NCBI GenBank assembly: GCA_902465155.1
Contig: CABQLY010000002.1
Span: 1-64,000, forward strand
Source of the DNA: an uncultured Oscillospiraceae bacterium
GTDB lineage: Bacteria > Bacillota > Clostridia > Oscillospirales > Acutalibacteraceae
Direction of reading: 5' to 3'
Length of the DNA stretch: 64,000 nucleotides
Of this stretch, positions 42,001 through 50,119 are shown in pieces. Numbering within the stretch: the first letter of the stretch is position 1; every line of letters starts with the position of its first letter. Under the pieces are notes generated by a model. The model made no database searches, was not told the DNA's origin, and worked only from the letters and a program-made list of their open reading frames with translations. The position numbers and the translations under genes were made by a program.

Positions 42001-44061
42001 GCCGAGCCCAGCTACACCTTTACCGTTACCGGCTCTGCCGAATATGTTGCTAAATTTAATTTAGATTTAGGCTTAAACGATTTTGTGCAAAATGGTGATT
42101 TTGAGCATAATTCCGGCTCGCTGTTAGGGTGGGAAACGGTTAAAATGAACGGCGAGGGCGTTACCCTGGTAACCGACTCCGACACCGGCAGCCACGCCGC
42201 AAAAATTAGCGGCGGCGGAATTTTGGCCCAGCGGGTAAAATTTAACGCCGGCGAAAAATATATTGTTACCTTTAAGGCAAAAATTGCAAATTACGCCGCC
42301 GTTCCAGAGGCGTACAGCTCTTTTTACCGCTTTGGCTTTGCAAGCAGCCTTTCAAACTTAAACGGCAGCAATTTCGTTGGGCCGGGCAGCGGCGCCAATA
42401 AGTATATTGATATTTACAGCAAAAACAGGGCTGGCGACAGCAACTGGCACACCTATTCCTACGCCTATGAGACCGAAACCAACCTTGATTGCTGGCTGGT
42501 GTTTGGCTGCGTTTCGGAAATAGCAAAGTCGGATATTGTATTTGACGATGTTGTTATTTACGACGCTAAGGAGGCCAGCGAGCTGCAGCTATTTGCGGTT
42601 AGCGCCGGCGGCTCCGGCACGGTTAGCAGCGACCTTACGGGCTACCTAAAAAATGGCACGGTTGTGCAGCTTAACGCCGCTGCCGATAAAGGCTCGGTGT
42701 TTGGCGGCTGGTACCAAAACGGCAAATTGCTTAGCACGGCAAATCCCTTTACCTACACCTGTAACAGCAGCGAGCCGGTTTACGCAAAATTCTTTAACGC
42801 TAAAACGGGCAAAGAAGCAAACCAGGCAATTGCCAACAGCAATTTTGAAAATGGCCTTACCGGCTGGAACTTTAAAAATGTAGAGGGCAGAAAAATTTCT
42901 GCCGTTTTAAAAAAGGATTCGAACACCAACTATGTACAATTAGGGCGCAGCGATATGCTTTCGCAAACCATAGAGTTTAAGGACGGCTATACATACCGTG
43001 TGTTAATTACCTCCCGCGCCGACCCCAAAAATGTTTCGGCCTCCAACAGCTTTAGTTACCTGCGGTTTGCGGTTGCAAAGCCGGGTGCCGGCACCACCCT
43101 TTTTGCCGACGCCTTAGACGCGGGCGACCCGGACGCCGTTAACAGCAGCGACGGCCACACGCAGCGGCTGTTGTACGATTACAAGCTTTCGGGCAGCGAA
43201 CGGCGCGAAAGTTTAAAGCAATTTAACACCTATGTTTACGATATTGGGAATTACACCGGTAAAACTATGCTGGCCGATGTTGCAGCCGGTATTCCGTACG
43301 ACTTTTTCCCCGGAAATTTAGAAATTGCTTCTATTACGGTTATGCCGTTTACTTTAGGAATTACAAATTACGCGCCCGAGAATTTGTACGGCGAGGAGTT
43401 TTACAATTTAGCCGCAAATTCAAGTTTTTCTAACAAAACAACCACTGCCGATTGGGGCAGCAGCCTGCCGGCCGGTTGGCAAATTAAAAAGGAAAAAGGC
43501 AACAGCTACCTTTCGGTTCAAAACAGCACCAAAACCTACAGCTATACGGCCGTTCCCGGTGCAACCTATTTGGTTTCTTTAAATATGCGTACCAAGGCTG
43601 CCGGTAATTCCCGCGTTGAAATTGTAGATTCGGCCGGCAATGTGCTGGGCGACTGCGTTCGGGTAGACCCCCGAAAGGCAGTGCTGCAGCCTAAGGCGAA
43701 CGATAGCTGGCAGCGCCTTGGTTTAGAAATTTATATTCCGTTTGATGTAACGCAGATCTACTTAAGGGTGGTTGGGGCAACAAACGCCTTAGACTTAGAT
43801 GATGTTACCATTGTGCGTACCCGCAACGCCACTTTAGAGGATATGAATATTGCTTCTATGGCCAATTTTAATTACAGTGCCGCGAAGTATTATAATCCCA
43901 CCCTTTATTACACGGTGGATGGGGCCAATACCGCCGAGGGCGAAAACGCCGCTACGGGCGAGGGCGCGTTCCCGGTTATTCCGCTTGCGGCTACCGTTGT
44001 AACAACTGCACTATTGTTGCTTATTTTAAAGCCAAAAAAGAACAAAGGGGAGGTAAAATAA
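39001..44061 (+). CDS. giant surface protein: CBM-like and InlB-repeat array with C-terminal membrane anchor
   Basis: The product is 1686 residues from ATG 39001 behind GGAGGT; the frame is open further upstream, but the signal peptide (MKKVLSVTLAAVLLFTAF..AAA-ES) starts here. Five divergent InlB repeats lie near 206-272, 439-505, 694-762, 950-1019 and 1195-1264, each with the GGSVSG-type turn and a GWF/GWQ/GWY core. Around them are seven CBM-like modules that open with GDFE/GNFN-type motifs. Modules three and four (about 520-690 and 775-945) are recent duplicates sharing NAGKWGRL, RYLK/AYLK and RGFGQFV. The end is a membrane helix at about 1657-1676 followed by KPKKNK. No LPxTG or catalytic domain was seen. 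It is probably an anchored glycan-binding adhesin. Confidence 0.83.
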   Translation: MKKVLSVTLAAVLLFTAFVTVFSFNAAAESVELLGSGNFNGTAGERVSWQQVDHSATKNAAFVYAEEVGRQFASGKAGSAVFKQVTLKANVSYTVSFEARFLGDAVPDNLASFYRAGFAAKVAALGNGNFVGPNSTGNKYYSIYDKQLSKVKAGTIANVSAWAVHSFTFTPAADLTTYFVLGSYDSSCKATLEVDNAFICKTEDLVTVTAKAGQGGSVLGGGVTFKGNKVTLTAVPNTGYELFGWFNSSSEKLGSALSLEVTAAEDLTVTAQFAASAAAADLIAGGDFNTGLANTFSVRKQGTAANFEQEPVQEGDLCLKGAAGLSIYAPVTLKAGTEYTMTFDTKFSGAEVPAAYESFYRAGFVKKVDYLSGSAFENGSYYSFYAKQKSNPFAWQTHTVTFTPSADFIGYAVIGTVDNLAAAAYYLDNWHLAKTADYKTVTLTAERGGSVSGGKKVIAGNAVTVLAVAQTGYRFVGWFENGVKKSNSESYTFTVTNNVALTAKFESNGTTAENLLQNGDFESGLKVEKIFDTADKANAQTVMKNNAGKWGRLFSGVTVMELVGEANFTEGDSAAQNGTAYLKTGTTADGKYIRGFGQFVYLEKGDYVLQFTAKNNSNYLKFGVWSSGSLIQNEKDITVLCSPVPQSQSWAAHSVKFTAANSGYYQIGFGGNAQDVPGAVLCLDNIALYSAQSFVTVTAKAGQGGSVSGSTSVLKGQQVTVTATPAAGYSFVGWQANGATVSTSLAYTFTPSADVTLTAVFKKNAEFGDNLLENGDFETPLDSIERIFNNSDEAAAQEKMAANAGKWGRLYSTVTRMESVTAAGFEAADSAEYNGTRYLKSGATADGFVRGFGQFVQLTPGNYTLSFIARSNTAGYFAAGVWGTGTVVPEKAGTEKLASIRLAASENWLRYSLNFTVTAAGYYQVGFGQNGSRAGAEFCLDNVLLCKTEKFVGITVSTEGGGSVSGPLNLVKAGDSVTIKAVPDENYSFVGWFLNGALVTAEPSYTFTVTGSAEYVAKFNLDLGLNDFVQNGDFEHNSGSLLGWETVKMNGEGVTLVTDSDTGSHAAKISGGGILAQRVKFNAGEKYIVTFKAKIANYAAVPEAYSSFYRFGFASSLSNLNGSNFVGPGSGANKYIDIYSKNRAGDSNWHTYSYAYETETNLDCWLVFGCVSEIAKSDIVFDDVVIYDAKEASELQLFAVSAGGSGTVSSDLTGYLKNGTVVQLNAAADKGSVFGGWYQNGKLLSTANPFTYTCNSSEPVYAKFFNAKTGKEANQAIANSNFENGLTGWNFKNVEGRKISAVLKKDSNTNYVQLGRSDMLSQTIEFKDGYTYRVLITSRADPKNVSASNSFSYLRFAVAKPGAGTTLFADALDAGDPDAVNSSDGHTQRLLYDYKLSGSERRESLKQFNTYVYDIGNYTGKTMLADVAAGIPYDFFPGNLEIASITVMPFTLGITNYAPENLYGEEFYNLAANSSFSNKTTTADWGSSLPAGWQIKKEKGNSYLSVQNSTKTYSYTAVPGATYLVSLNMRTKAAGNSRVEIVDSAGNVLGDCVRVDPRKAVLQPKANDSWQRLGLEIYIPFDVTQIYLRVVGATNALDLDDVTIVRTRNATLEDMNIASMANFNYSAAKYYNPTLYYTVDGANTAEGENAATGEGAFPVIPLAATVVTTALLLLILKPKKNKGEVK

Positions 44062-44062
44062 A

Positions 44063-45925
44063 ATGAACAAAACCTTACAAAAATTAATTTTATTGTGCCT
44101 GTGCTTTTGCTTGGCGTTTTCCTCCCTTACCGGGTGCAGCGGCAAAAAAAGCAGCAATAAGAAAAACACCGGCAAAAAAAGCAGCCAAACGGCGGCCGAA
44201 AGCTCTACCTACTCTAATAGTTCTAACGGCTTTATTGAAGACGAGGTAAGCGACGACGATTGGACCGACCCGGAGGACGGCGAGGACGAGGAGGAGCTTG
44301 CCGTTTACCCGGCAAAGCTTTTTAACGGCTCGGCCCCGGTTATTAACAACTACCGCGGCGCCGGCAGCGTGCTGTACGAATTGTACACCTACATGCCGTA
44401 CAAAAACAAAATGAATATGTTTACCGAGCGGGAGGCGCAGGAGCAGTTTAACCGTATGCAGCAAATTGGTATTTCGTTGGTGCGTACCGATTACAACACC
44501 TACATGAACTATGTTGCCGAAACCGGCAGCTGGGATTTTGAAAATACCGAGTACATGAAGGCCTTTATTAAAGAGGGCCTGGAAATGAAAAAGCGGAATA
44601 TTGATATTGCTATTGTGCCGGGCTGGAGCCACCACGCGCTGGTGGACGATACCTCTTCTATTGCCTCTAAAGAGCTGTATGTGCAGCCCGAGGTGTACAA
44701 CGAAAGCGGAAAATACTTAACCGGAAATGATATGTATTATTCCTACAAAGAGGGGAATAAATACAACGCCGCCGGCAAGGTAATGACGAAGGAGGAATGG
44801 AAACAGGCCATGAACGCCGGGTTTGCGGCCACCACCGCAAACTGGACAAAGTGGATGAAGGATTCTATTTTAACCCTGCGCGCCAAAGGGCTTACCAACC
44901 TAGACACCATTATTATGTTTACCGAGCCGTGCAAGGTTGGCTTTACCGCCGAAAAGCGGCTGCACCATTACGAGTGCTATGTGCAATCCTGCAAGGCAAT
45001 GGATTCTATGCTGAAAAGCGTTGGTTTACGCAGCCAATTTAAGCTGGTTGGTCCCAACATTGCTTACGACCAGGGCGGCGGTACGGTAAAGGATGGCATT
45101 GCGGTTGATTACAGCTTTAAAAAGCTGAAGGACCCGGCAAACAGCTACAGCGAGGGGCTGGCTTATATGCTGGAAAACGCAGCCGAATATTTAGATGTTT
45201 TTTCGGTTCACACCTACTATAAGTCTAATGACCCTACAAAGGATGTTTACTACGACCTTGCCAAGCAGTATTCGTCCGACTGGATGAGTACCATGAAACG
45301 GTATGCAGCCGGTAAAGAATTTTGGGTAGACGAATGGGCGGTTGGTGAAAGTGACCGTGCTCAGGCTTACCACGATTCCCCTTATTTAGGTACGCAGATG
45401 GCAATTAGTACGATTGCCATGCAGGAGCAGGGAATTTCCAACAGTGTTTATTGGTCGCTTTACAATCAGCAATGGCCGAATAATACCAATACTGGTGGGG
45501 AGTTCACCAACGGGGTTCAAATGTGCGGGTTGGCCAACAGCTTACAGCTTTCTACCATTCCCAGCACGCAGTATTACGCGTTTGCGCTGCTCAGCCGTTT
45601 TTACAGCGGCATGAACCGCGTTTACAAAAGCAGCTACGAAGAAATGGTTGGCGTTTACTACGCAATGTTAGGCAACCAAAAGGGCGGCGTAACAATTACG
45701 GCAGTAAATAACAATGCCGAGGCGGTAAAAGCCGAAATCAGCTTAGAAAAATCGCTGAACGGGGCTACCCTTTACCGCCATGTTTACAACCCAAACACTA
45801 TGAAAAAAAATGCGGTAACACAGGTTGTTCCGGCCGACAGGGCCTACCGCCCCGTTAACGGCAAGCTGGTTGATATTTTAGAGCCGGGCTGCGTTGCCAT
45901 TTACACTACCGAAAAGCTGAATTAA
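44063..45925 (+). CDS. lipoprotein with glycoside-hydrolase-like TIM barrel (clan A type)
   Basis: The 620-residue product has a lipoprotein signal with lipobox LTGC (Cys25), followed by a Ser/Lys/Asp/Glu-rich linker (about 26-80). The barrel resembles GH39/GH5-type enzymes: the FTEPCKVG strand gives the likely acid/base Glu288 and FWVDEWAVG the likely nucleophile Glu424. A beta-sandwich tail follows (VGVYYAMLGNQKGGVTITAVNN). The exact GH family is uncertain. It is one base from the giant adhesin gene, so the adhesin and a tethered glycosidase are made together. Confidence 0.78.
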   Translation: MNKTLQKLILLCLCFCLAFSSLTGCSGKKSSNKKNTGKKSSQTAAESSTYSNSSNGFIEDEVSDDDWTDPEDGEDEEELAVYPAKLFNGSAPVINNYRGAGSVLYELYTYMPYKNKMNMFTEREAQEQFNRMQQIGISLVRTDYNTYMNYVAETGSWDFENTEYMKAFIKEGLEMKKRNIDIAIVPGWSHHALVDDTSSIASKELYVQPEVYNESGKYLTGNDMYYSYKEGNKYNAAGKVMTKEEWKQAMNAGFAATTANWTKWMKDSILTLRAKGLTNLDTIIMFTEPCKVGFTAEKRLHHYECYVQSCKAMDSMLKSVGLRSQFKLVGPNIAYDQGGGTVKDGIAVDYSFKKLKDPANSYSEGLAYMLENAAEYLDVFSVHTYYKSNDPTKDVYYDLAKQYSSDWMSTMKRYAAGKEFWVDEWAVGESDRAQAYHDSPYLGTQMAISTIAMQEQGISNSVYWSLYNQQWPNNTNTGGEFTNGVQMCGLANSLQLSTIPSTQYYAFALLSRFYSGMNRVYKSSYEEMVGVYYAMLGNQKGGVTITAVNNNAEAVKAEISLEKSLNGATLYRHVYNPNTMKKNAVTQVVPADRAYRPVNGKLVDILEPGCVAIYTTEKLN

Positions 45926-45986
45926 GCTTACAAAACAAAAGGCGGCTGCCGGGTTTGTGCCCGGCGCCGCGCAGAAAACAGGGAAT

Positions 45987-47204
45987 ATGGATTACATTAC
46001 AGAGCAGCTAAAAACCCCCGTAAAAGGGGAGTACGATTTAATTGTAGTTGGCGGCGGGCCGGCCGGCATTGGCGCGGCCATTACCGCCGGGCGCAAGGGG
46101 CTTAAAACCCTTTTAATTGAGCGGTACGGTTTTTTGGGCGGCAGCTGGACTGCGGCCTTTGTAAACCCGTTTTTTGATACGGCGAACAAAGCCGGACTGG
46201 TGCAGGAGCTAACGAACGACCTGCGTAAAGAAAACGCCTTTGGCTATTTTTGGAACATTACCTACGATTTTGAAACCATGAAACGCCTTTTAGGCCAAAA
46301 AATTCGCGAGGCGGGGGTGCAAGTGCTGTTTCATACCGAGTTTGAAACGACCGTAATGCAGCAAAATACCGTTCGTGGCGTTGTGGTGCACAACAAGGGC
46401 GGCCGCATGGCCTTTTTAGCCCGTTATGTGCTGGATTGCACCGGCGACGGCGATGTTGCCGTTTCGGCCGGGGCCGAGTACATTTTTGGCAACGAAAAGG
46501 GCGGCGACCCGCAGGCAATGACTACCATGTTTTTAATTTCGGGCATTAGCTTTAAGCAAAACAAGCCCGAGGAGCTAAACGCTTTAATGCAAAAGGCCTG
46601 CCGGGAGCACAACACCGGCTACAAAATTGATTTTGATAAGCCCTACGCCATTTGGCTGCCGGTGCCCGGCATGGCGGTGGTGCAGCTGGTGCATATTCGC
46701 GGTAAAAGCGGGGTGGACCCGTTTGAGCTTTCCGAGGCCGAATTTTTAGGCCGCGACCGTGTGTATGAAACCTTTGCGTTTTTTAAAAAATACATTCCCG
46801 AATTTAAAAACGCTTATCTGGTTGCCACCGCGCCGCAAATTGGCGTGCGCGAGACCCGGCACATTTTAGGCGATTATTATTTAACCGATGAGGATATTGT
46901 ATCGGGCGCCGAGTTTCAGGACCACCTGGGCTTTCGGGTTAATTTTAATGTAGATATTCACGACGCGCGCGAGGAGCAGGAGTGCCGGCACATTGTGCCG
47001 TACCAAATTCCGCTGCGCTGCCTGCTGCCTAAGGGCATTAACGGCCTGCTTACTGCCGGGCGGTGCATTTCCGGCTCGTTTTACGCGCACGCCTCCTACC
47101 GTGTTACGGGGGATTGCGTTGCCATGGGCGAGGGGGCCGCAACGGCCATTGCCAAGGCCTTAAACGCCGGCTGCGATATTCGCAAAATAAAACAGGTTTT
47201 TTAA
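45987..47204 (+). CDS. FAD-dependent oxidoreductase (FAD_oxidored family)
   Basis: The product is 405 residues from ATG 45987 behind ACAGGGA; an upstream in-frame start at 45957 is weaker. The N-terminal Rossmann motif is VVGGGPAGIGAA with GLKTLLIERYGFLGG, and DCTGDGDVA and GRCISGSFYAHASYR occur later, as in the PF12831 group found next to carbohydrate genes in many gut bacteria. It binds FAD and should oxidise a sugar or related substrate in the cytoplasm. It is the last gene of the glycan locus, 61 bases after the GH-like gene. Confidence 0.85.
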   Translation: MDYITEQLKTPVKGEYDLIVVGGGPAGIGAAITAGRKGLKTLLIERYGFLGGSWTAAFVNPFFDTANKAGLVQELTNDLRKENAFGYFWNITYDFETMKRLLGQKIREAGVQVLFHTEFETTVMQQNTVRGVVVHNKGGRMAFLARYVLDCTGDGDVAVSAGAEYIFGNEKGGDPQAMTTMFLISGISFKQNKPEELNALMQKACREHNTGYKIDFDKPYAIWLPVPGMAVVQLVHIRGKSGVDPFELSEAEFLGRDRVYETFAFFKKYIPEFKNAYLVATAPQIGVRETRHILGDYYLTDEDIVSGAEFQDHLGFRVNFNVDIHDAREEQECRHIVPYQIPLRCLLPKGINGLLTAGRCISGSFYAHASYRVTGDCVAMGEGAATAIAKALNAGCDIRKIKQVF

Positions 47205-47320
47205 AATAAAACTGTTTTTATACAACCGGTTTTTCTCAATACCGTTTTAAATCTCCCTTTAAAACCGCGTATTTTATCTCTCCCCGGCTGCCTGGTAATT
47301 TCTCCCTATTATCGGGCGGC
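47205..47320 (+). ncRNA. second candidate C-rich RNA ending in a terminator
   Basis: TCTCCCT occurs at 47252-47258 and 47301-47307, with CTCTCCCC between (47277-47284), and a strong terminator follows at 47321. The spacing of the motif pair (49 bases) is close to the 52 bases at 6309/6361. It could be a small RNA or the 3' UTR of the oxidoreductase gene. Confidence 0.3.
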
Positions 47321-47366
47321 GGCAAACCCGGCCTTTTGCCTTGCGCAAGGGCCGGGTTTGCTTTTG
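47321..47366 (+). terminator. strong terminator of the glycan locus
   Basis: GCAAACCCGGCC pairs perfectly with GGCCGGGTTTGC, with a CTTTTGCCTTGCGCAAG-containing loop, and TTTT follows. Confidence 0.75.
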
Positions 47367-47482
47367 GCCTTAAAGCTTTTGCTGTTTAAGGCAACCCCCT
47401 TAACCGCAGCACGCCGAGCCCGCCTAAGGGGCAAAATAACGGCTTTGGGGCCTGCAGCTTTTGTAAAGTGCCGGCCTTAAGC

Positions 47483-47516
47483 AAAAAAGCCGCCCGTTAA
47501 CCGGGCGGCTTTTTGC
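47483..47516. terminator. bidirectional terminator before dpaB
   Basis: AAAAAGCCGCCCG and CGGGCGGCTTTTT pair around TTAAC. T-runs on both strands suit the convergent FAD oxidoreductase and dpa genes. Confidence 0.8.
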
Positions 47517-47562
47517 GTTTGTTAAGGTTAGCGCCGCAATTTGTGCCGCCTTGGTTGCCCGG

Positions 47563-48135
47563 CTACTGCAGCAGCGGCTGCAGCTGCTGCCCCTTTAGTG
47601 CGGCCGCGGCGGCCTGCGGCAGGCTTTCAAATTTACAAATAAGGGAGGTTGGTTTTTTCTGCGGGTCATCTTGCCCAAAGGGCACAAAAAACACATTTTT
47701 GGTGTTTAGCAGCTTGCCAATATTTTGGGCCGAATTGCTTAAAGCGTCGTTGGTTGCAATAGCCAGCAGTACCGGCCTGCCGTTGCGCAGGTGGGCCTTT
47801 GCGGCCATGGTAACGGCGGTGTCGGTAATGCCGTTTGCCAGCTTTGCAAGGGTGTTGCCGGTACAAGGGGCAATAACCAATAAATCTAACAGCTTTTTGG
47901 GGCCAATGGGTTCGGCTTCGCGCACGGTGTGTAAAATTGGCTTGGGGGTAATGTTATGCACGCGGGCTTTAATTTCGTTGCTTTGAAAAAAGCGGGTGTC
48001 GGTTTCAAAAACGGTTTGCGAAAAAATGGGTACAATTTCTGCTCCGCCAAGCTTTAACGCCTCCATTTGCTGTAAAGCTTTTTCTATGGTGCAAAAGGAG
48101 CCGCAAAGGGCGTAGCCAATGGTTATATCGGTCAT
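47563..48135 (-). CDS. dpaB: dipicolinate synthase subunit B
   Basis: The 190-residue flavoprotein-type subunit (SpoVFB) begins TDITIGYALCGSFCTIEKAL. The core VIAPCTGNTLAKLANGITD is diagnostic of the flavoprotein fold used here. With DpaA it makes pyridine-2,6-dicarboxylate, which loads the spore core with calcium. It overlaps dpaA by four bases (ATGA) and is expressed in the mother cell in known spore-formers. Confidence 0.92.
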   Translation of the reverse strand: MTDITIGYALCGSFCTIEKALQQMEALKLGGAEIVPIFSQTVFETDTRFFQSNEIKARVHNITPKPILHTVREAEPIGPKKLLDLLVIAPCTGNTLAKLANGITDTAVTMAAKAHLRNGRPVLLAIATNDALSNSAQNIGKLLNTKNVFFVPFGQDDPQKKPTSLICKFESLPQAAAAALKGQQLQPLLQ

Positions 48136-48974
48136 ATTAAGCTCAACTCCTTTAATCTTGCGGTAATAATCTCTGCCATGTACTGTGCGGCAGAATAGGG
48201 CGAATATTTGCCGGGTAGGGCCAGCGCCTGCACGGTGTTCAGCCGTAAAATCTCGGCCGCTTTATAGTCTATTCCGCCGGGCTTAGAGGCAAGGTCAACC
48301 AGCAGGCAGTCGGGGCTAACCTTTAGCAGCTGCTGCTTAAACAAAACCGTTTGCGGTACTGTATTTACAATAACATTAAAATGGGGTAAATAAACCTCGG
48401 CCTGCTCAAAGGTTAGCGCTGTGCAGCCGGCGGTGGCCGCTTTGGTTCGGGCAACCTCGTTACGGGCGGCAACCGTTACAGCCGCCCCTAAGCCTTGCAA
48501 ATATTTTGCTAAATACTGCGCAATGCGCCCGTAGCCCAACAGCAGCACATTGCTTTTATAAACCGTTTGCGGCGTTTGGGTAATTACAATAGCCAAGGCG
48601 GCCTCGGCCGTTGCTAAGGCATTTTTTAAAACCAGCGGCTCCTGCGCCAGCAGGTTGCAAAAATTTAACTGGTTAAATTCGGCAAAGCAGGGTGCGGTGC
48701 CCCCTGTAAAAACCGGGGTGCCCGGCTGCAGCGCGCCTAAAACCGTTGCCAGCGGCAGGGGTGGGGTTAGCTGCGGCGCGTTTAGCGTTTCGCCGTTTCG
48801 CGTAGTGGGCATTGGTAAAATTAGCGCTTTGCAGGCGCCCAGCTGCGCTAAATCGGTTAAAACGGTTTCGCTGTTTAAAAAAAACAACCGGGCAAGCAGG
48901 CCCTGCCGCTTTAAAATTTCGCAAAGCGCCTTTTGGCGCTGATCTCCGTTTACAACGGCAATGTACTGTTGCAT
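48132..48974 (-). CDS. dpaA: dipicolinate synthase subunit A
   Basis: The 280-residue subunit (SpoVFA) starts at ATG 48974, which has the better spacing from AGGATGA; an ATG nine bases upstream overlaps that site. An N-terminal domain (AVVNGDQRQKAL) is followed by an NAD(P)-binding fold with LLGYGRIAQYLAKYLQGLGA. It oxidises the lysine-pathway intermediate to dipicolinate with DpaB. The pair identifies a sporulating organism. The 345 bases upstream (48975-49319) hold no gene; the sporulation promoter was not identified. Confidence 0.92.
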   Translation of the reverse strand: MQQYIAVVNGDQRQKALCEILKRQGLLARLFFLNSETVLTDLAQLGACKALILPMPTTRNGETLNAPQLTPPLPLATVLGALQPGTPVFTGGTAPCFAEFNQLNFCNLLAQEPLVLKNALATAEAALAIVITQTPQTVYKSNVLLLGYGRIAQYLAKYLQGLGAAVTVAARNEVARTKAATAGCTALTFEQAEVYLPHFNVIVNTVPQTVLFKQQLLKVSPDCLLVDLASKPGGIDYKAAEILRLNTVQALALPGKYSPYSAAQYMAEIITARLKELSLI

Positions 48975-49319
48975 AAAAATCATCCTAACAATTTACTGCA
49001 AAAAATAATTAAAATTTAACCGCACTTGGCCTTACAGCGCGCAGCTTTAAAAGGCTTAGCCGTTTTACAGCCTGTTTTGGTTAAAAGCCAATTGCCGGCC
49101 GCAAACGGTGCAGGCTGCTATGTTACAGTTTATGTACAAACAATTTATTCGTGCAGGCATAATAGGGGAAAAACTAAAATATAAATGTATTATAAAAAAT
49201 TAGGCAAAAAAGCTGGCTTTTGCAATTTAAGGCAGCAGGCGCAATGCAATTTTAGGTAAGCGGAACTTACCGGGGGGTTGTTTTTGCGGCCCGGCCTAAA
49301 ACTAAAGCGGGGGTAAGGC

Positions 49320-49733
49320 ATGAAGGTTAAAGCAGAAAAGGCAGGAATTTTTGGGCTGTGGCTGCGGCCGGAGCTAATGGGCATTATTTCGGGCAGCGCG
49401 GTTACCCTAATGTTAACGGTAATAGCGGCTTTGCTGTTTTCGGCCGGCAACCTTTCGTTAACGCTTGCCCCGGCGGTCAGCACGGCCGCGGTGGCGCTGG
49501 GCGGCCTTTGCGGCGGTTTTGTAACGGCAGTTAAGCTAAAGAAAAACGGCTTGCTGTGCGGAATGTTGTGCGGATTTTTGCTTTTTATTTGCATTACAAC
49601 CGTTTCGCTTATTGCGTTTCAGGCGGCGCCCGGGGCCGCCACGCTAACCCGGCTGGTTGTTTTGGTGGTGGCCGGCGGTTTGGGCGGCATTTTTGGCGCC
49701 AACAAGGCAGCAAGGCGTAAGCCGGTAAAATAA
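49320..49733 (+). CDS. small four-helix membrane protein (TIGR04086/DUF3792-like)
   Basis: The 137-residue product has about four membrane helices with glycine-rich contacts (LGGLCGGFVTAVKLKKNGLLCGMLCGFL) and ends in a basic tail. It resembles the TIGR04086 family of Firmicute membrane proteins; the role is unknown. GGGGTAAGG precedes the ATG. The following 159 bases hold nothing I can support. Confidence 0.65.
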   Translation: MKVKAEKAGIFGLWLRPELMGIISGSAVTLMLTVIAALLFSAGNLSLTLAPAVSTAAVALGGLCGGFVTAVKLKKNGLLCGMLCGFLLFICITTVSLIAFQAAPGAATLTRLVVLVVAGGLGGIFGANKAARRKPVK

Positions 49734-49892
49734 ATTGCCAAAGCCAAAGGTTGCAATTAATTGCACCGTTAAGGGGCTGCAAAGCGCTTTTACAAAGGCG
49801 GCTTTGTTTAAAAGGTTTGGTACGGCGCTTTATTGGCAAGCTTACTTTGCTAAAATGCATTTAAAAAATTAAAATAAACACACAATAAATAT

Positions 49893-50036
49893 CCACCCGC
49901 AAAGCGGGTGGTATTTCATTTTCGGGCAAAACCCTAAACGATACTGGCAACGCACAAGTGCGTTTACTATTTTAGCACAAAAGGAGTTTTCCTTCACCGG
50001 TTAACCTTTATCCAACCACGCGACTATCGCGTGGTT
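49893..50036. mobile_element. hairpin-bounded small element, possible IS200/IS605-derived PATE
   Basis: A 144-base segment is bounded by CCACCCGC-AAA-GCGGGTGG (49893-49911) and AACCACGCG-..-CGCGTGGTT (50014-50036), with a middle hairpin AACGCAC-AA-GTGCGTT (49949-49964). The outer stems resemble the ends of the IS at 29262-29969 (CACCCGC and AACCACCCG cores). It has no gene. It may be a non-autonomous element moved by an IS200-type TnpA, or a structured RNA. Confidence 0.4.
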
Positions 50037-50050
50037 TTCGTTATACAAAA

Positions 50051-50084
50051 AGGCCGGTATGCACCCAAAGGGCACCTACCGGCC
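50051..50084 (-). terminator. terminator of the HPr gene
   Basis: GGCCGGTAGGTGCCC pairs with GGGTGCATACCGGCC around TTT when read on the minus strand, and a T-run follows. Confidence 0.75.
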
Positions 50085-50119
50085 AAATAATTTTTAAAGC
50101 TTAAATGGGGGGGAGTAAA

